Shown here one piece after another: positions 1-8,886 of a stretch of 64,000 nt of DNA; position 1 is the stretch's first letter; each line of letters begins with the position of its first letter. Source of the stretch: Halomonas meridiana (GTDB lineage: Bacteria > Pseudomonadota > Gammaproteobacteria > Pseudomonadales > Halomonadaceae). Under the pieces are notes generated by a model. The model worked only from the letters and a program-made list of their open reading frames with translations. It ran no database searches and was not told the origin of the DNA. The stretch is from contig NZ_CP024621.1 of assembly GCF_009846525.1 (NCBI RefSeq), forward strand, positions 2,232,001 through 2,296,000, in the 5' to 3' direction. The position numbers and the translations under genes are program-made.

Positions 1-528
1 GGCGAGGTTACTGCTCAGATCGATCATTCCGAACAGGTGCCCTCTCGGCACACCGTGCAGGCCATCCTCCCCACCGGTGAACGACGACTGCACGAACACG
101 AAGAACATGAGCTGCGCCAGCGCCAGCGTCACCATGGCGAAGTAGATACCCTGGCGGCGAATGGAGAGCACGCCAAACAGCGCCCCCAGCAGCGTGGCCA
201 TGAACGTACCGGCGAGAATACCCAGCTCGGGCGTCAAGCCTGGGTAGCTGGCCAGCAGGTACCCGGTGACATAACCGCCGGTAGCGAGAAACGCCGCGTG
301 GCCGAATGAGAGCAGACCGGCGTACCCCAGCAGCAGGTTGAATGCGCAGGCAAACAGCGCAAAACAGAGAATCTTCATCAAAAAGACCGGGTACGCCACG
401 AAGGGCGCGACCAATCCCACGGCCAACAGCGCGAGATAGAACATATTACGCCGCAGCTTGGCGCGCCGCTGGCGCTCTTGCACCGCTGAAGGGAGCGGCG
501 CGGCCGATGTTGTAGGCGTGGTTGTCAT
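1..528 (-). CDS. livM: Branched-chain amino-acid ABC transporter permease LivM (partial, C-terminus outside window)
   Basis: The 176 visible codons open with ATG at 528 and run off the left edge. After a Thr/Pro/Ala-rich and basic cytosolic N-terminus come hydrophobic segments, including a stretch reading NLLLGYAGLLSFGHAAF, typical of the LivM permease (the loop after the second membrane segment). Inner-membrane subunit pairing with LivH. It starts 2 bases after the livH stop codon, so the two are translationally coupled. Substrate cannot be read from the permease; the LiuR-like site upstream of livG suggests leucine, isoleucine or valine. Confidence 0.93.
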   Translation of the reverse strand, partial: MTTTPTTSAAPLPSAVQERQRRAKLRRNMFYLALLAVGLVAPFVAYPVFLMKILCFALFACAFNLLLGYAGLLSFGHAAFLATGGYVTGYLLASYPGLTPELGILAGTFMATLLGALFGVLSIRRQGIYFAMVTLALAQLMFFVFVQSSFTGGEDGLHGVPRGHLFGMIDLSSNLA

Positions 529-530
529 GG

Positions 531-1418
531 TTATGCCTCCTTACCGAACAGCCCAGCGGGGCGTAACATGAGTACCAAAATCATGACCAGAAAGATCACG
601 GTGTTAGAGGCTTCCGGGTAGTACACCTTGGTCAACCCCTCGATGATGCCCATTCCCAAGCCCGTGACGATCGCGCCGAGAATCGAGCCCATACCGCCAA
701 TCACCACGACCGCAAAGACCACGATCAGCAGGCTGGAGCCCATGGTGGGCGATACCGGGTACAGCGGTGCCGCCAGCACGCCCGCAAAGGCGGCAAGCCC
801 GACCCCGAACCCGTAGGTGAGCGTAATCAGCAGCGGTACGTTCACGCCGAATGCCTGCATCAACTGAGAGTTTTCCGTACCGGCGCGCAGGTAAGCGCCC
901 AACCGTGTGCGCTCGATCATGAACCAGGTGAACAGACACATGGCGAGCGCCGCCACCAGCACCCAAGCACGGTAGGTAGGCAGGAACATGAAGCCCAGGT
1001 TCAGGCCGCCCTGTAGAATCTCAGGCGTGGCATAGCGAGCCCCGGAAACGCCGAAGAAGTTGATCAGCGTGCCTTCGAAAATCAGCGCTAACCCGAAGGT
1101 CAGCAGCAGTCCGTAGAGGTGGTCCAGATGGGCAATGCGACGCAGCAGAAAGCGCTCCATCAGCATGCCAAAACCGCCCACCACCAGCGGAACCAAAATC
1201 AGTGCTAGCCAATAGTTGATGCCCAGGTAGCGAAAGCCCAGCAGCGCGGCGAAGGCTCCCAGCATGTACTGCGCCCCGTGGGCAAAGTTGACGATCTTCA
1301 GTAGGCCGAAGATGACCGCCAGGCCCAAACTAAGCAGTGCGTAAAAGGCACCGTTCACGAGCCCAAGCGTTAGCTGGCCCATGAACACGGCCATTGGCAC
1401 GCCGAATATCATCGTCAT
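531..1418 (-). CDS. livH: Branched-chain amino-acid ABC transporter permease LivH
   Basis: This 295-residue protein is almost entirely hydrophobic, with about eight predicted membrane segments. The N-terminal GLVNGAFYALLSLGLAVIFG and the following KIVNFAHGAQYMLGA motif are hallmarks of LivH-type permeases. The start is supported by GAGGAG about 10 bases upstream; a second ATG two codons in is a lesser alternative. It lies third in the order livG-livF-(binding protein)-livH-livM, and a 146-base hairpin-containing gap separates it from the binding-protein gene. It would form the transmembrane channel with LivM. Confidence 0.95.
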   Translation of the reverse strand: MTMIFGVPMAVFMGQLTLGLVNGAFYALLSLGLAVIFGLLKIVNFAHGAQYMLGAFAALLGFRYLGINYWLALILVPLVVGGFGMLMERFLLRRIAHLDHLYGLLLTFGLALIFEGTLINFFGVSGARYATPEILQGGLNLGFMFLPTYRAWVLVAALAMCLFTWFMIERTRLGAYLRAGTENSQLMQAFGVNVPLLITLTYGFGVGLAAFAGVLAAPLYPVSPTMGSSLLIVVFAVVVIGGMGSILGAIVTGLGMGIIEGLTKVYYPEASNTVIFLVMILVLMLRPAGLFGKEA

Positions 1419-1443
1419 GGTATGACTCTCCTCGCCGCTAAGC

Positions 1444-1464
1444 GGGCAGCCCAGCGGGCTGCCC
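1444..1464 (-). repeat. Hairpin between binding-protein gene and livH
   Basis: Perfect 9-base arms GGGCAGCCC and GGGCTGCCC with a 3-base loop, sitting 26 bases before the livH start. There is no U-run on either strand, so it is unlikely to be a full terminator. Hairpins at this spot in liv-type operons can stabilise the upstream binding-protein message or damp downstream transcription; that role is inference. Confidence 0.6.
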
Positions 1465-1520
1465 CAGCGCGTTTATAGTGAATAACGCCTTTTCATCACG
1501 CCGTTACGGCTTGCTTGGCG

Positions 1521-1551
1521 GCGAGCCAAGGCGGCCAACGCCCTGGCTCGC
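1521..1551 (-). repeat. Hairpin just after the binding-protein stop codon
   Basis: Arms GCGAGCCA and TGGCTCGC enclose a further inner stem (GGCG with CGCC), giving an interrupted stem of about 12 pairs. It lies 14 bases past the binding-protein stop codon and has no following U-run. Together with the 1444-1464 hairpin it makes a double stem-loop inside the operon, suited to partial termination or 3' protection of the binding-protein mRNA (inference). Confidence 0.55.
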
Positions 1552-1564
1552 GGCGTTTGACCGC

Positions 1565-2788
1565 TCAGTTCTGAACCAGCGAGCACTGGCTTTCAGAGAG
1601 CGGACGATAGGCTTCTGCGGCGGGAATGGTGCTGAGGATCTCGTAGAGGTCCCACTCACCGGTAGACTCTTCCGGGGTTTTTACCTGGGCTAGGTACATG
1701 TCGTGAATCATGCGGCCATCTTCACGAATGCTGCCGTTACGAGCAAAGAAATCATTGATCGGCTCTTCGGCCATTTTGGCGCGCACGGTTTCGGGGTCAT
1801 CGGTGCCTGCGGCTTCCACGGCTTTCAGGTAGTGCATGGTGCTGGAGTAGATACCGGCTTGCACCATGGTGGGCATACGGCCGGTCTGTTCGAAGTAACG
1901 CTCGGACCACGCGCGCGACTCTTCGTCCATATCCCAGTACCAGCCGGTCGTCAGCAGCAGCCCTTGGGTGGCTTCCAGGCCCAGCGCGTGTACGTCGTTG
2001 AGGAAGATCAGCAGGCCTGCTAATTGCTGGCCGCTTTGGGTCAGACCAAACTGGCTGGCGGTGGTAATCGCGTTGACCGTGTCGGCACCGGCGTTGGCAA
2101 GGCCCACAATTTTCGCGCCGGACCCTTGCGCCTGCAGGATATAGGAGGAGAAGTCGCTGGTGGGAAACGGATGACGCACGCCACCGACGATTTCACCGCC
2201 GTTGGCCTCGACCACGCTGGTCACGTCCGCTTCCAGCGCATGGCCGAAGGCGTAATCGGCAGTGAGTAAGAACCAGCTATCGCCGCCCTGCTCAACGACG
2301 GCCTTCGCGGTGCCGTTGGCTAGCGGATAGGTGTCGTACACCCAGTGAATGTGGTTCGGGGTGCAGTGCTCGTTGGTGATGCTGGACGCTGCGGAGCCGG
2401 AGACGATGCCCAGGCCGTCGTTTTCTTGCAGCACTTTGGTCACGGCGATAGAGACGGACGATGCTACCAAGCCGCCGACCATATCGACGTTGCGCTGGTC
2501 GATCCACTCGCGCACGGTGTTGGCGCCTACGTCAGCGCTATTGCGGTCATCGGCGCTGAACACCACGATGGGTGAGCCGTTGACGCTACCACCAAAATCG
2601 GCCACCGCCATCTCCATGGCGGTTTGACCGCCGGGACCAGCCAGGTCGCGGTAGGTACCGGACATATCGGCCAAATAGCCAATACGCACTTCGCCATCGC
2701 TGATCTCGGCGTGGGCGGTCGAGATCGCCATGCTAGAGGCAGCGGCAACGGCGATGCTGGCAGCCAGCGTTTTTTTCATGAAAGTCAT
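1565..2788 (-). CDS. Periplasmic substrate-binding protein of a branched-chain amino-acid/amide type ABC transporter
   Basis: 407 residues. A signal peptide (MTFMKKTLAASIAVAAASSM...) ends near AHA-EI. Mature sequence begins DGEVRIGYLADMSGTY, the opening of the type I periplasmic-binding fold used by LivJ-like and amide/urea-binding proteins. The domain with NTVREWIDQRNVDMVGG and the later TADYAFGHALE segment fit the family. Start at 2788 is chosen because GGAG lies about 7 bases upstream; the inner ATG at 2779 would also give a signal peptide. It lies between livF and livH. Ligand unproven: a short-chain amide is possible, but the LiuR-like operator favours Leu/Ile/Val. Confidence 0.9.
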   Translation of the reverse strand: MTFMKKTLAASIAVAAASSMAISTAHAEISDGEVRIGYLADMSGTYRDLAGPGGQTAMEMAVADFGGSVNGSPIVVFSADDRNSADVGANTVREWIDQRNVDMVGGLVASSVSIAVTKVLQENDGLGIVSGSAASSITNEHCTPNHIHWVYDTYPLANGTAKAVVEQGGDSWFLLTADYAFGHALEADVTSVVEANGGEIVGGVRHPFPTSDFSSYILQAQGSGAKIVGLANAGADTVNAITTASQFGLTQSGQQLAGLLIFLNDVHALGLEATQGLLLTTGWYWDMDEESRAWSERYFEQTGRMPTMVQAGIYSSTMHYLKAVEAAGTDDPETVRAKMAEEPINDFFARNGSIREDGRMIHDMYLAQVKTPEESTGEWDLYEILSTIPAAEAYRPLSESQCSLVQN

Positions 2789-2945
2789 GTTCGTCTCCTG
2801 GCCCTGGGGGCCTTTGTTCTTATGATTCAGACAGTGATGATCCGAGCGGTGTCGGGTCGGACGTTCGGTTAGTGCGTTTGCGAGTGGTGCAAGGCAGTGC
2901 GTTTGTTATTGTTCGAGACTTGCAGTTGATGTGGTTGTGCGTGAT

Positions 2946-3695
2946 TTATACCCCCAGCATGCTGTTCAAGTGTTCACGCCGCGAGGGAAGCTGCGCGGCA
3001 GTGATCTCTTCGACGATTTGGCCGTGGTCCATCACGAAATGGCGGTCGGCCAGCGGCGCGGCAAAGCGGAAGTTCTGCTCTACCAGCACGATGGTCATGC
3101 CCCGCTCTTTGAGCTGGACCAGTACCTCGCCCAGTTTCTGCACGATGACCGGCGCCAGCCCTTCGGTAATCTCATCCAGCAGCAGCAAGCGCGCGCCGGT
3201 GCGCAAAATGCGCGCCATGGCCAGCATCTGCTGCTCGCCACCGGAAAGTCGCGTCCCCTGGCTTCGGCGACGCTCGTAGAGGTTCGGGAACATGGCGTAG
3301 ATTTCGTCCAGACTCATACCGCCGGAGCGTACGGTAGGCGGCAGCAGCAGGTTTTCGTGGACATCCAGGCTTGCAAAAATGCCGCGCTCCTCCGGGCAGT
3401 AGCCAATGCCCAACCGGGGAATATGGTGCGGCTTCATGCGCAGCGTTTCATTGCCATTGATGACGATCGACCCCGTACGCCGCCCCACCATGTTCATGAT
3501 GGCTTTAAGCGTGGTGCTGCGACCTGCGCCGTTGCGGCCCAGCAAAGTAACCAGCTCACCTCGCTTCACGTCGAAATTCACGCCGTGGAGAATGTGCGAC
3601 TCGCCGTAGAAGGCGTGCAAATCCTGCACGCGCAGCATCTCTAAGCTTTGGTTTTCCGGGGCTTCTTGTGGGTCGAAGGCTTCAGCGGTGTTCAT
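2946..3695 (-). CDS. livF: Branched-chain amino-acid ABC transporter ATPase LivF
   Basis: A 249-residue ABC ATPase. The Walker A region reads GRNGAGRST, with Arg where most family members have Lys. The ABC signature LSGGEQQMLAMARIL and Walker B LLLLDEITEGLAP are intact, and the D-loop/H-loop region follows (IVLVEQNFRFA). The ATG at 3695 overlaps the livG stop codon by 4 bases (ATGA), which supports this start and translational coupling. A 157-base gap then leads to the binding-protein gene. The EITEGLAPVI segment is typical of LivF. Function as ATPase is expected, with the Lys-to-Arg change noted separately. Confidence 0.93.
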   Translation of the reverse strand: MNTAEAFDPQEAPENQSLEMLRVQDLHAFYGESHILHGVNFDVKRGELVTLLGRNGAGRSTTLKAIMNMVGRRTGSIVINGNETLRMKPHHIPRLGIGYCPEERGIFASLDVHENLLLPPTVRSGGMSLDEIYAMFPNLYERRRSQGTRLSGGEQQMLAMARILRTGARLLLLDEITEGLAPVIVQKLGEVLVQLKERGMTIVLVEQNFRFAAPLADRHFVMDHGQIVEEITAAQLPSRREHLNSMLGV

Positions 3696-4477
3696 GCAGT
3701 GACCTCCTCGGCGGCTTCACTACCCATATAAGCTTCACGTACTAGGGGGTTGCGGGAAACCGTATCGTAATCCCCCTCTGCCAGCACCGCGCCCCGCGCC
3801 AATACGGTAATGCGATCACATAGGCGGCTCACAACGCTCAAGTTGTGCTCGACCATCAACACCGTGCGGCCTTGAGAAACCCGCTTGATCAGCGCCACGA
3901 TGCGGTCCACGTCTTCCGCGCCCATGCCTTGGGTGGGTTCGTCCAACAGCATCATGCTGGGGTCTAGCGCTAGCGTGGTGGCGACTTCCAACGCGCGCTT
4001 GCGGCCATAGGGCATTTCTACGGTGAGCGTATCGGCGTATTCGCGCAGGCCCACTTCATCGAGCAGCGCCAGTGCGCGGTCGTTGAGGTGATCCAGCGAC
4101 TTTTCCGATTTCCAGAAATGGAACGACGTGCCCAGCTGTCGCTGAAGGGCCACGCGCACGTTTTCCAACGCGGTCATATGGGCAAACACCGCTGAAATCT
4201 GAAACGAGCGCACCAACCCCAGCCGGGCAATCTCGTTGGATTTTCTGCTGGTGATGGATTGGCCGCGATACAGAATGTCGCCCCGAGTAGGGGGCAAAAA
4301 TTTGGTCAACAGATTGAAAACGGTGGTTTTGCCCGCGCCGTTCGGGCCAATCAGCGCATGGATGTGCCCTTCCTGCACTTGGAGGTTTACGTTGTCTACG
4401 GCGGTGAAGCCGCGAAACTCTTTGGTCAGCCCTCGGGTTTCGAGCACTGGCCCTTTAGTCACTTCGTCTGCACGCAT
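3692..4477 (-). CDS. livG: Branched-chain amino-acid ABC transporter ATPase LivG
   Basis: 261 residues. Walker A is GPNGAGKTTVFNLL, followed by a LivG-type insertion rich in aromatic and basic residues (RLGLVRSFQISAVFAHMTALENV). The signature region is divergent (MPYGRKRALEVATTL, replacing the LSYG form), and Walker B reads MMLLDEPTQGMG. It is the first gene of the transporter operon and would pair with LivF on the cytosolic face. Transcription is expected from the LiuR-like promoter at 4541-4570, divergent from liuR. Confidence 0.93.
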   Translation of the reverse strand: MRADEVTKGPVLETRGLTKEFRGFTAVDNVNLQVQEGHIHALIGPNGAGKTTVFNLLTKFLPPTRGDILYRGQSITSRKSNEIARLGLVRSFQISAVFAHMTALENVRVALQRQLGTSFHFWKSEKSLDHLNDRALALLDEVGLREYADTLTVEMPYGRKRALEVATTLALDPSMMLLDEPTQGMGAEDVDRIVALIKRVSQGRTVLMVEHNLSVVSRLCDRITVLARGAVLAEGDYDTVSRNPLVREAYMGSEAAEEVTA

Positions 4478-4540
4478 GAGGTAGGACGCCTCTTGTTGTT
4501 CTTGTACGGTGGGAAGCGAAACTCGTTAGCCAGCAACGCA

Positions 4541-4570
4541 TCCTTACCTGAACGTAAGGTGTAGGTGCAA
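4541..4570 (-). promoter_or_regulatory. Predicted LiuR-type promoter/operator of the liv operon
   Basis: On the minus strand, TTGCAC (4570-4565) and TAAGGA (4546-4541) are separated by 18 bases. The spacer overlaps an inverted repeat CCTTAC-N6-GTAAGG (4542-4559). Its central 16 bases match 12 of 16 positions of the perfect palindrome in front of liuR. Long spacers with a palindrome between -35 and -10 are the known layout of MerR-family promoters. The site is about 65 bases before the livG start. Co-regulation with liu is inference. Confidence 0.6.
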
Positions 4571-4696
4571 ACTAGCAACCTCCCAGTGGGTATTACAATT
4601 ACAACTTTGGTCTACGCACCATGCTGGCGCATCAAAAAGCACACCAAAATTCATTATTTTTCAATACGTTAACCACATTCAACGCTGACTACTCCT

Positions 4697-4727
4697 TTGC
4701 AATCGCTGCTTTACGTTAACGTAAACT
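4697..4727 (+). promoter_or_regulatory. Predicted LiuR operator and MerR-type promoter of the liu operon
   Basis: A perfect 16-base palindrome, TTTACGTTAACGTAAA, occupies 4710-4725. It sits between TTGCAA (4697-4702) and TAAACT (4722-4727), a 19-base spacing that is the MerR-family signature. LiuR of gammaproteobacteria is known to use an ACGTnAACGT-like palindrome of this kind (recalled from comparative-genomics work, not checked). It lies about 60 bases ahead of the chosen liuR start and would make liuR autoregulated. Confidence 0.72.
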
Positions 4728-4788
4728 TGTTTTAGCCTCATGGTCAGTGTTCCATAGGGACATTCCCCTATCGACGAGAATAACGAAC

Positions 4789-5193
4789 ATGAGCAAAACC
4801 TACTCGATCAGTGAGCTGGCCAGTGAGTTCGATGTCACCACGCGTAGCATCCGTTTTTACGAAGACCAAGAGCTCCTACACCCTACCCGGCGGGGTCAGA
4901 CACGCATCTACAGCAGTAAAGATCGCGTACGGCTGAAGCTAACGCTCCGCGGTAAACGCCTGGGGTTTTCGCTGGCAGAAATTCGCGAGCTGTTCGAACT
5001 GTGGGACGAAACCCGCAGCGGCAGTGAAAAGCAGCTTCATCTCATGTTGAGCAAGATCAGCGAGCGTAAAGCGGCGTTAGAGCAGCAGATGAAAGACATC
5101 ACGATGGTGCAACTAGAGCTTGAAAGCGCAGAGATTCGCTGCCGCCAAGCGCTAGAAGAGTTGAACGAGAAGCACCCGGCCACCTCGAAATAG
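4789..5193 (+). CDS. liuR: MerR-family regulator of branched-chain amino-acid degradation LiuR
   Basis: 134 residues from the ATG at 4789; an in-frame ATG at 4747 exists, but the protein MSKTYSISELASEFDVTTRSIRFYEDQ... starts as MerR proteins do. Winged helix-turn-helix with the ISELASEFDVTTRSIRFYED recognition region is at residues 6-25, followed by the wing and a long coiled-coil dimer helix to about residue 115. It lacks the Cys residues of metal-sensing MerR proteins, as expected for the LiuR group, which responds to branched-chain degradation intermediates. It is first in the liu operon, 56 bases before liuA. Confidence 0.88.
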   Translation: MSKTYSISELASEFDVTTRSIRFYEDQELLHPTRRGQTRIYSSKDRVRLKLTLRGKRLGFSLAEIRELFELWDETRSGSEKQLHLMLSKISERKAALEQQMKDITMVQLELESAEIRCRQALEELNEKHPATSK

Positions 5194-5249
5194 CCGCTTT
5201 CGCCACTTTTCTAAACCACAGACCATGAATAACGACAAGGTGAGTGACC

Positions 5250-6419
5250 ATGTTTTCCCACTATTCAGAACTCAATTTCGGCCTCGACGATGAGCTCAAC
5301 ATGCTGCGCGAGCAGGTCAACGCTTTTGCCGCCAGTGAAATCGCCCCCCGCGCCGCCGAGATCGACCATAACAATGAATTCCCCAGCGATCTGTGGAAGA
5401 AATTTGGTAACATGGGTCTGCTAGGCATCACTGTGCCTGACGAAGATGGCGGTAGCGGCATGGGTTACCTGGCTCACTGCATCGCCATGGAAGAGATCTC
5501 CCGTGCCAGCGCATCGGTGGGCCTCTCTTACGGCGCGCACTCGAACCTATGCGTCAACCAGCTCAAGATCAACGCCTCCGCCGAGCAAAAGGCCAAGTAC
5601 TTGCCCAAGCTGATCAGCGGTGACCACGTGGGCGCGCTGGCGATGTCAGAGCCAGGTGCCGGTTCCGACGTGGTCTCCATGCAGTTGCGCGCGAAAGAGG
5701 ATGGCGACCACTACGTGCTCAACGGCAATAAGATGTGGATCACCAACGGTCCGGATGCCGATGTGCTGGTGGTGTACGCCAAAACCGACCCGGATGCCGG
5801 CTCCAAAGGCATCACCGCCTTCATCATCGAAAGAGGCATGCCCGGCTTCTCTACCGCCCAGAAGCTCGACAAACTGGGCATGCGGGGCTCCAACACCTGC
5901 GAGCTGGTTTTTCAGGATTGCCGCGTGCCCGCCGAGAACGTGCTGGGCGAAGTAGGCAAAGGCGTTCGCGTCTTGATGAGCGGCTTGGATTACGAGCGCG
6001 CCGTCCTGGCCGCAGGCCCTATCGGCATCATGCAAGCCGCCATGGACATCGTCATTCCTTACATCCATGAGCGTAAGCAGTTCAATCAATCCATCGGTGA
6101 GTTCCAGCTGGTGCAGGGCAAAGTGGCGGATATGTACACCACCCTGAATGCCTGCCGCGCCTACCTCTACGCGGTGGCCGGCGCCTGCGACCGGGGCCAA
6201 ACCTCCCGGAAGGATGCCGCTGGCGTCATTCTTTATTGCGCTGAAAAAGCCACCCAAGTCGCTCTGGATGCGATTCAGCTATTGGGCGGTAACGGGTATA
6301 TCAACGAGTACCCCACCGGCCGCCTGCTGCGCGACGCAAAACTGTATGAGATTGGTGCCGGCACGAGCGAAATTCGTCGGATGCTGATTGGCCGCGAACT
6401 GTTTACCGAAAGTCTTTAA
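5250..6419 (+). CDS. liuA: Isovaleryl-CoA dehydrogenase
   Basis: 389 residues from the ATG at 5250; GTG at 5244 is an alternative, but AAGG lies 9 bases before 5250. Acyl-CoA dehydrogenase fold with flavin-binding [18 protein letters not shown] and the substrate-loop [17 protein letters not shown]. Unlike medium-chain dehydrogenases the catalytic Glu is in [13 protein letters not shown], and the usual late Glu is replaced ([12 protein letters not shown]); this pair is diagnostic for isovaleryl-CoA dehydrogenase. It converts isovaleryl-CoA to 3-methylcrotonyl-CoA and reduces ETF, whose genes lie at 59.9-63.7 kb. Confidence 0.95.
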   Translation: MFSHYSELNFGLDDELNMLREQVNAFAASEIAPRAAEIDHNNEFPSDLWKKFGNMGLLGITVPDEDGGSGMGYLAHCIAMEEISRASASVGLSYGAHSNLCVNQLKINASAEQKAKYLPKLISGDHVGALAMSEPGAGSDVVSMQLRAKEDGDHYVLNGNKMWITNGPDADVLVVYAKTDPDAGSKGITAFIIERGMPGFSTAQKLDKLGMRGSNTCELVFQDCRVPAENVLGEVGKGVRVLMSGLDYERAVLAAGPIGIMQAAMDIVIPYIHERKQFNQSIGEFQLVQGKVADMYTTLNACRAYLYAVAGACDRGQTSRKDAAGVILYCAEKATQVALDAIQLLGGNGYINEYPTGRLLRDAKLYEIGAGTSEIRRMLIGRELFTESL

Positions 6420-6441
6420 CAATAATGACCGGGGCCGGGCT

Positions 6442-8049
6442 ATGAGCACACTCTCGACACAGATCAACCCGCGCAGCGATGCGTTTCAAGCCAACGACGC
6501 CGCCATGCGCGGCGAAGTCCGACAACTGCGTGAGCTGACCGCCGCCATCGCTCAGGGAGGCGGCGAGAAAGCCCGCGCTCGCCATGAAAGCCGTGGCAAG
6601 CTGTTCGTGCGTGACCGAATCGACCACCTGATCGACGAAGGCTCGCCGTTTTTGGAATTTTCTGCGCTGGCCGCTCACCACGTTTACGACAGCGACGTAC
6701 CCGCCGCTGGCGTGGTGACCGGCATTGGCCGCGTCTCGGGCGTCGAGTGCGTCATCGTGGCCAACGACGCCACCGTCAAAGGCGGCACCTACTTTCCCCT
6801 GACGGTCAAAAAACACCTGCGCGCGCAAGAGATCGCCCGCAAGCACCGCTTGCCGTGTATCTATCTGGTCGATTCTGGCGGTGCCTTTCTGCCCCGCCAG
6901 GACGAAGTCTTCCCCGACCGCGACCACTTCGGGCGTATTTTCTACAACCAGGCCACGATGTCCGCTGAAGGCATCCCGCAAATCGCCGTGGTGATGGGCT
7001 CCTGTACCGCAGGCGGTGCGTACGTGCCTGCCATGGCGGACGAGTCGATCATCGTCAAAGAACAAGGCACGATTTTCCTGGGCGGGCCGCCGCTGGTGAA
7101 AGCCGCCACGGGGGAGAGCATCAGCGCGGAAGACCTGGGCGGTGCGGACGTTCACGCCAAAAAGAGCGGCGTGGCCGACCACTACGCCGAAAACGACGCT
7201 CATGCGCTGCAGCTTGCCCGCGCCTGCGTGTCGCGGCTGAACTGGCAAAAGCGTGGCCAGCTGGCCATGCAGCCGCCAAGGCCCCCCAAACTCGACCCAT
7301 CTGAGCTTTACGGCATCGTCGGCACCGACCTGAAAAAGCCCTACGATGTGCGCGAAGTGATTGGCCGCATCGTCGATGGCTCCGACTTTGACGAGTTCAA
7401 ACGCTACTACGGCGACACGCTGGTGACCGGCTTTGCTCACATCCACGGCTACCCGGTGGGGATCGTGGCCAACAACGGCGTACTGTTTTCGGAGAGCGCG
7501 GTAAAAGGTGCGCACTTTATCGAGCTGTGCGCCCAGCGCAAAATCCCGCTGGTGTTCCTGCAGAACATCACCGGCTTCATGGTCGGCTCTAAGTACGAGC
7601 ATGAAGGCATCGCCAAGCACGGTGCCAAGCTCGTCACCGCCGTGGCCTGCGCCAACGTGCCGAAATACACCGTGCTGATTGGCGGCAGCTTCGGCGCGGG
7701 TAACTACGGCATGTGTGGCCGCGCTTACGACCCCAACCTGCTGTTCATGTGGCCCAACGCGCGTATTTCGGTGATGGGCGGCGAACAGGCAGCGGGCGTC
7801 CTTTCCCAAGTAAAACGCGAGCAGTACGAGCGCGAAGGCCGAGAATGGAGCAAAGAGGACGAAGAAGCCTTCAAAAAGCCCACCCGCGACCAGTACGAGC
7901 ATCAGGGCCACCCCTACTACGCCAGCGCCCGCCTGTGGGACGACGGCGTGATCGACCCGCTACAAACTCGCGACGTGCTGGGGCTTTCACTGGCCGCTGC
8001 GATGAATGCAGAAGTCAAAGAGACACGCTTCGGCGTGTTCCGGATGTAA
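6442..8049 (+). CDS. liuB: 3-methylcrotonyl-CoA carboxylase, beta (carboxyltransferase) subunit
   Basis: 535 residues from the ATG at 6442; an in-frame start at 6388 would overlap liuA and is disfavoured. Two crotonase-like carboxyltransferase halves: first half with [20 protein letters not shown] and [15 protein letters not shown], second half with [18 protein letters not shown] and the [20 protein letters not shown] acyl-CoA site. Length and the MCC-type CGRAYDP motif separate it from propionyl-CoA carboxylase. It pairs with LiuD to carboxylate 3-methylcrotonyl-CoA to 3-methylglutaconyl-CoA. liuC follows 12 bases downstream. Confidence 0.95.
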   Translation: MSTLSTQINPRSDAFQANDAAMRGEVRQLRELTAAIAQGGGEKARARHESRGKLFVRDRIDHLIDEGSPFLEFSALAAHHVYDSDVPAAGVVTGIGRVSGVECVIVANDATVKGGTYFPLTVKKHLRAQEIARKHRLPCIYLVDSGGAFLPRQDEVFPDRDHFGRIFYNQATMSAEGIPQIAVVMGSCTAGGAYVPAMADESIIVKEQGTIFLGGPPLVKAATGESISAEDLGGADVHAKKSGVADHYAENDAHALQLARACVSRLNWQKRGQLAMQPPRPPKLDPSELYGIVGTDLKKPYDVREVIGRIVDGSDFDEFKRYYGDTLVTGFAHIHGYPVGIVANNGVLFSESAVKGAHFIELCAQRKIPLVFLQNITGFMVGSKYEHEGIAKHGAKLVTAVACANVPKYTVLIGGSFGAGNYGMCGRAYDPNLLFMWPNARISVMGGEQAAGVLSQVKREQYEREGREWSKEDEEAFKKPTRDQYEHQGHPYYASARLWDDGVIDPLQTRDVLGLSLAAAMNAEVKETRFGVFRM

Positions 8050-8061
8050 GGGGCGAACCTC

Positions 8062-8886
8062 ATGGCTTACTCAACACTGGTGATCGAAGCAGGCGTGGCG
8101 CGGCTCACCTTGAACCGCCCAGAGGTGCATAACGCCTTTGACGACAGCCTGATTGCCGAACTCAACGCGCACCTGGAAAAGCTGCACGACTTGGCAAGTG
8201 CAGGCGACGTTCGGGTGGTGGTGCTCGGCTCCGAAGGCAAAAGCTTCTCCGCAGGTGCTGACTTGAACTGGATGAAGCGCATGGTCGAATACGACCTGGA
8301 AGACAACCTCGCCGATTCCCGCAAGCTGTCCGCTCTCATGCACGGCCTGGACACGCTGCCCTGCCCGACCATCTGCCGCGTACAGGGGGCGGCGTTCGGC
8401 GGCGCGGTGGGCTTGGCCGCCTGCTGCGATATCGTCATCGCCTCCGAAAAGGCCAAGTTTTGCCTGTCGGAAGTCAATATTGGCCTGTCGCCTGCGGTGA
8501 TCAGCCCCTACGTTCAGCGCGCCCTTGGCCAGCGTCAGATGCGCCGATACGCGCTGAGTGCCGAGGTCATGGACGCGCCTACCGCACTCGTCCTGGGGTT
8601 GGCCCACCACGTGGTGGAACCCGAAGCCCTGGATAGCGCAGTGGATACGATGATCGACACACTGATGAAAGGCTCCCCCCAAGCACAGCGAGCAACGAAA
8701 GCCTTGCTTGCCGACGTGGCCCAAGCCCCGGATAGCGACGCCACCCGCGAGCACACCTGCCAGGTAATTGCCAAGCTGCGGGTAAGCGAAGAGGGCCAAG
8801 AGGGTTTAGCCAGCTTTTTTGACAAGCGTCGCCCCGCCTGGACCTCTCCTGAAGAACACAATAACGCTGCGGAGCCACGCTCATGA
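8062..8886 (+). CDS. liuC: 3-methylglutaconyl-CoA hydratase (enoyl-CoA hydratase family)
   Basis: 274 residues. Crotonase fold with the oxyanion-hole motifs GKSFSAGADLNWMKRM and GAAFGGAVGLAACCDIVIA, and LSEVNIGLSPAVISPYV typical of methylglutaconyl hydratases. A strong AAGGGGCG lies about 9 bases before the ATG. It overlaps liuD by 4 bases (ATGA). It hydrates 3-methylglutaconyl-CoA to HMG-CoA. The operon context decides the substrate; from sequence alone only a crotonase can be claimed. Confidence 0.92.
   Translation: MAYSTLVIEAGVARLTLNRPEVHNAFDDSLIAELNAHLEKLHDLASAGDVRVVVLGSEGKSFSAGADLNWMKRMVEYDLEDNLADSRKLSALMHGLDTLPCPTICRVQGAAFGGAVGLAACCDIVIASEKAKFCLSEVNIGLSPAVISPYVQRALGQRQMRRYALSAEVMDAPTALVLGLAHHVVEPEALDSAVDTMIDTLMKGSPQAQRATKALLADVAQAPDSDATREHTCQVIAKLRVSEEGQEGLASFFDKRRPAWTSPEEHNNAAEPRS

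Noticed and set aside
2931..3644. 237-codon plus-strand frame over livF
   Set aside because: Antisense to an ATPase with all motifs; no recognisable protein.
3692..3700. livG-livF overlap as a frameshift
   Set aside because: It is the usual ATGA coupling, not a break.
6403..7911. 502-codon open frame antisense to liuB
   Set aside because: It mirrors codon structure of a well-conserved gene in GC-rich DNA; no ribosome-binding site, and the Ala/Gly/Val/His-rich composition is that of a shadow frame.
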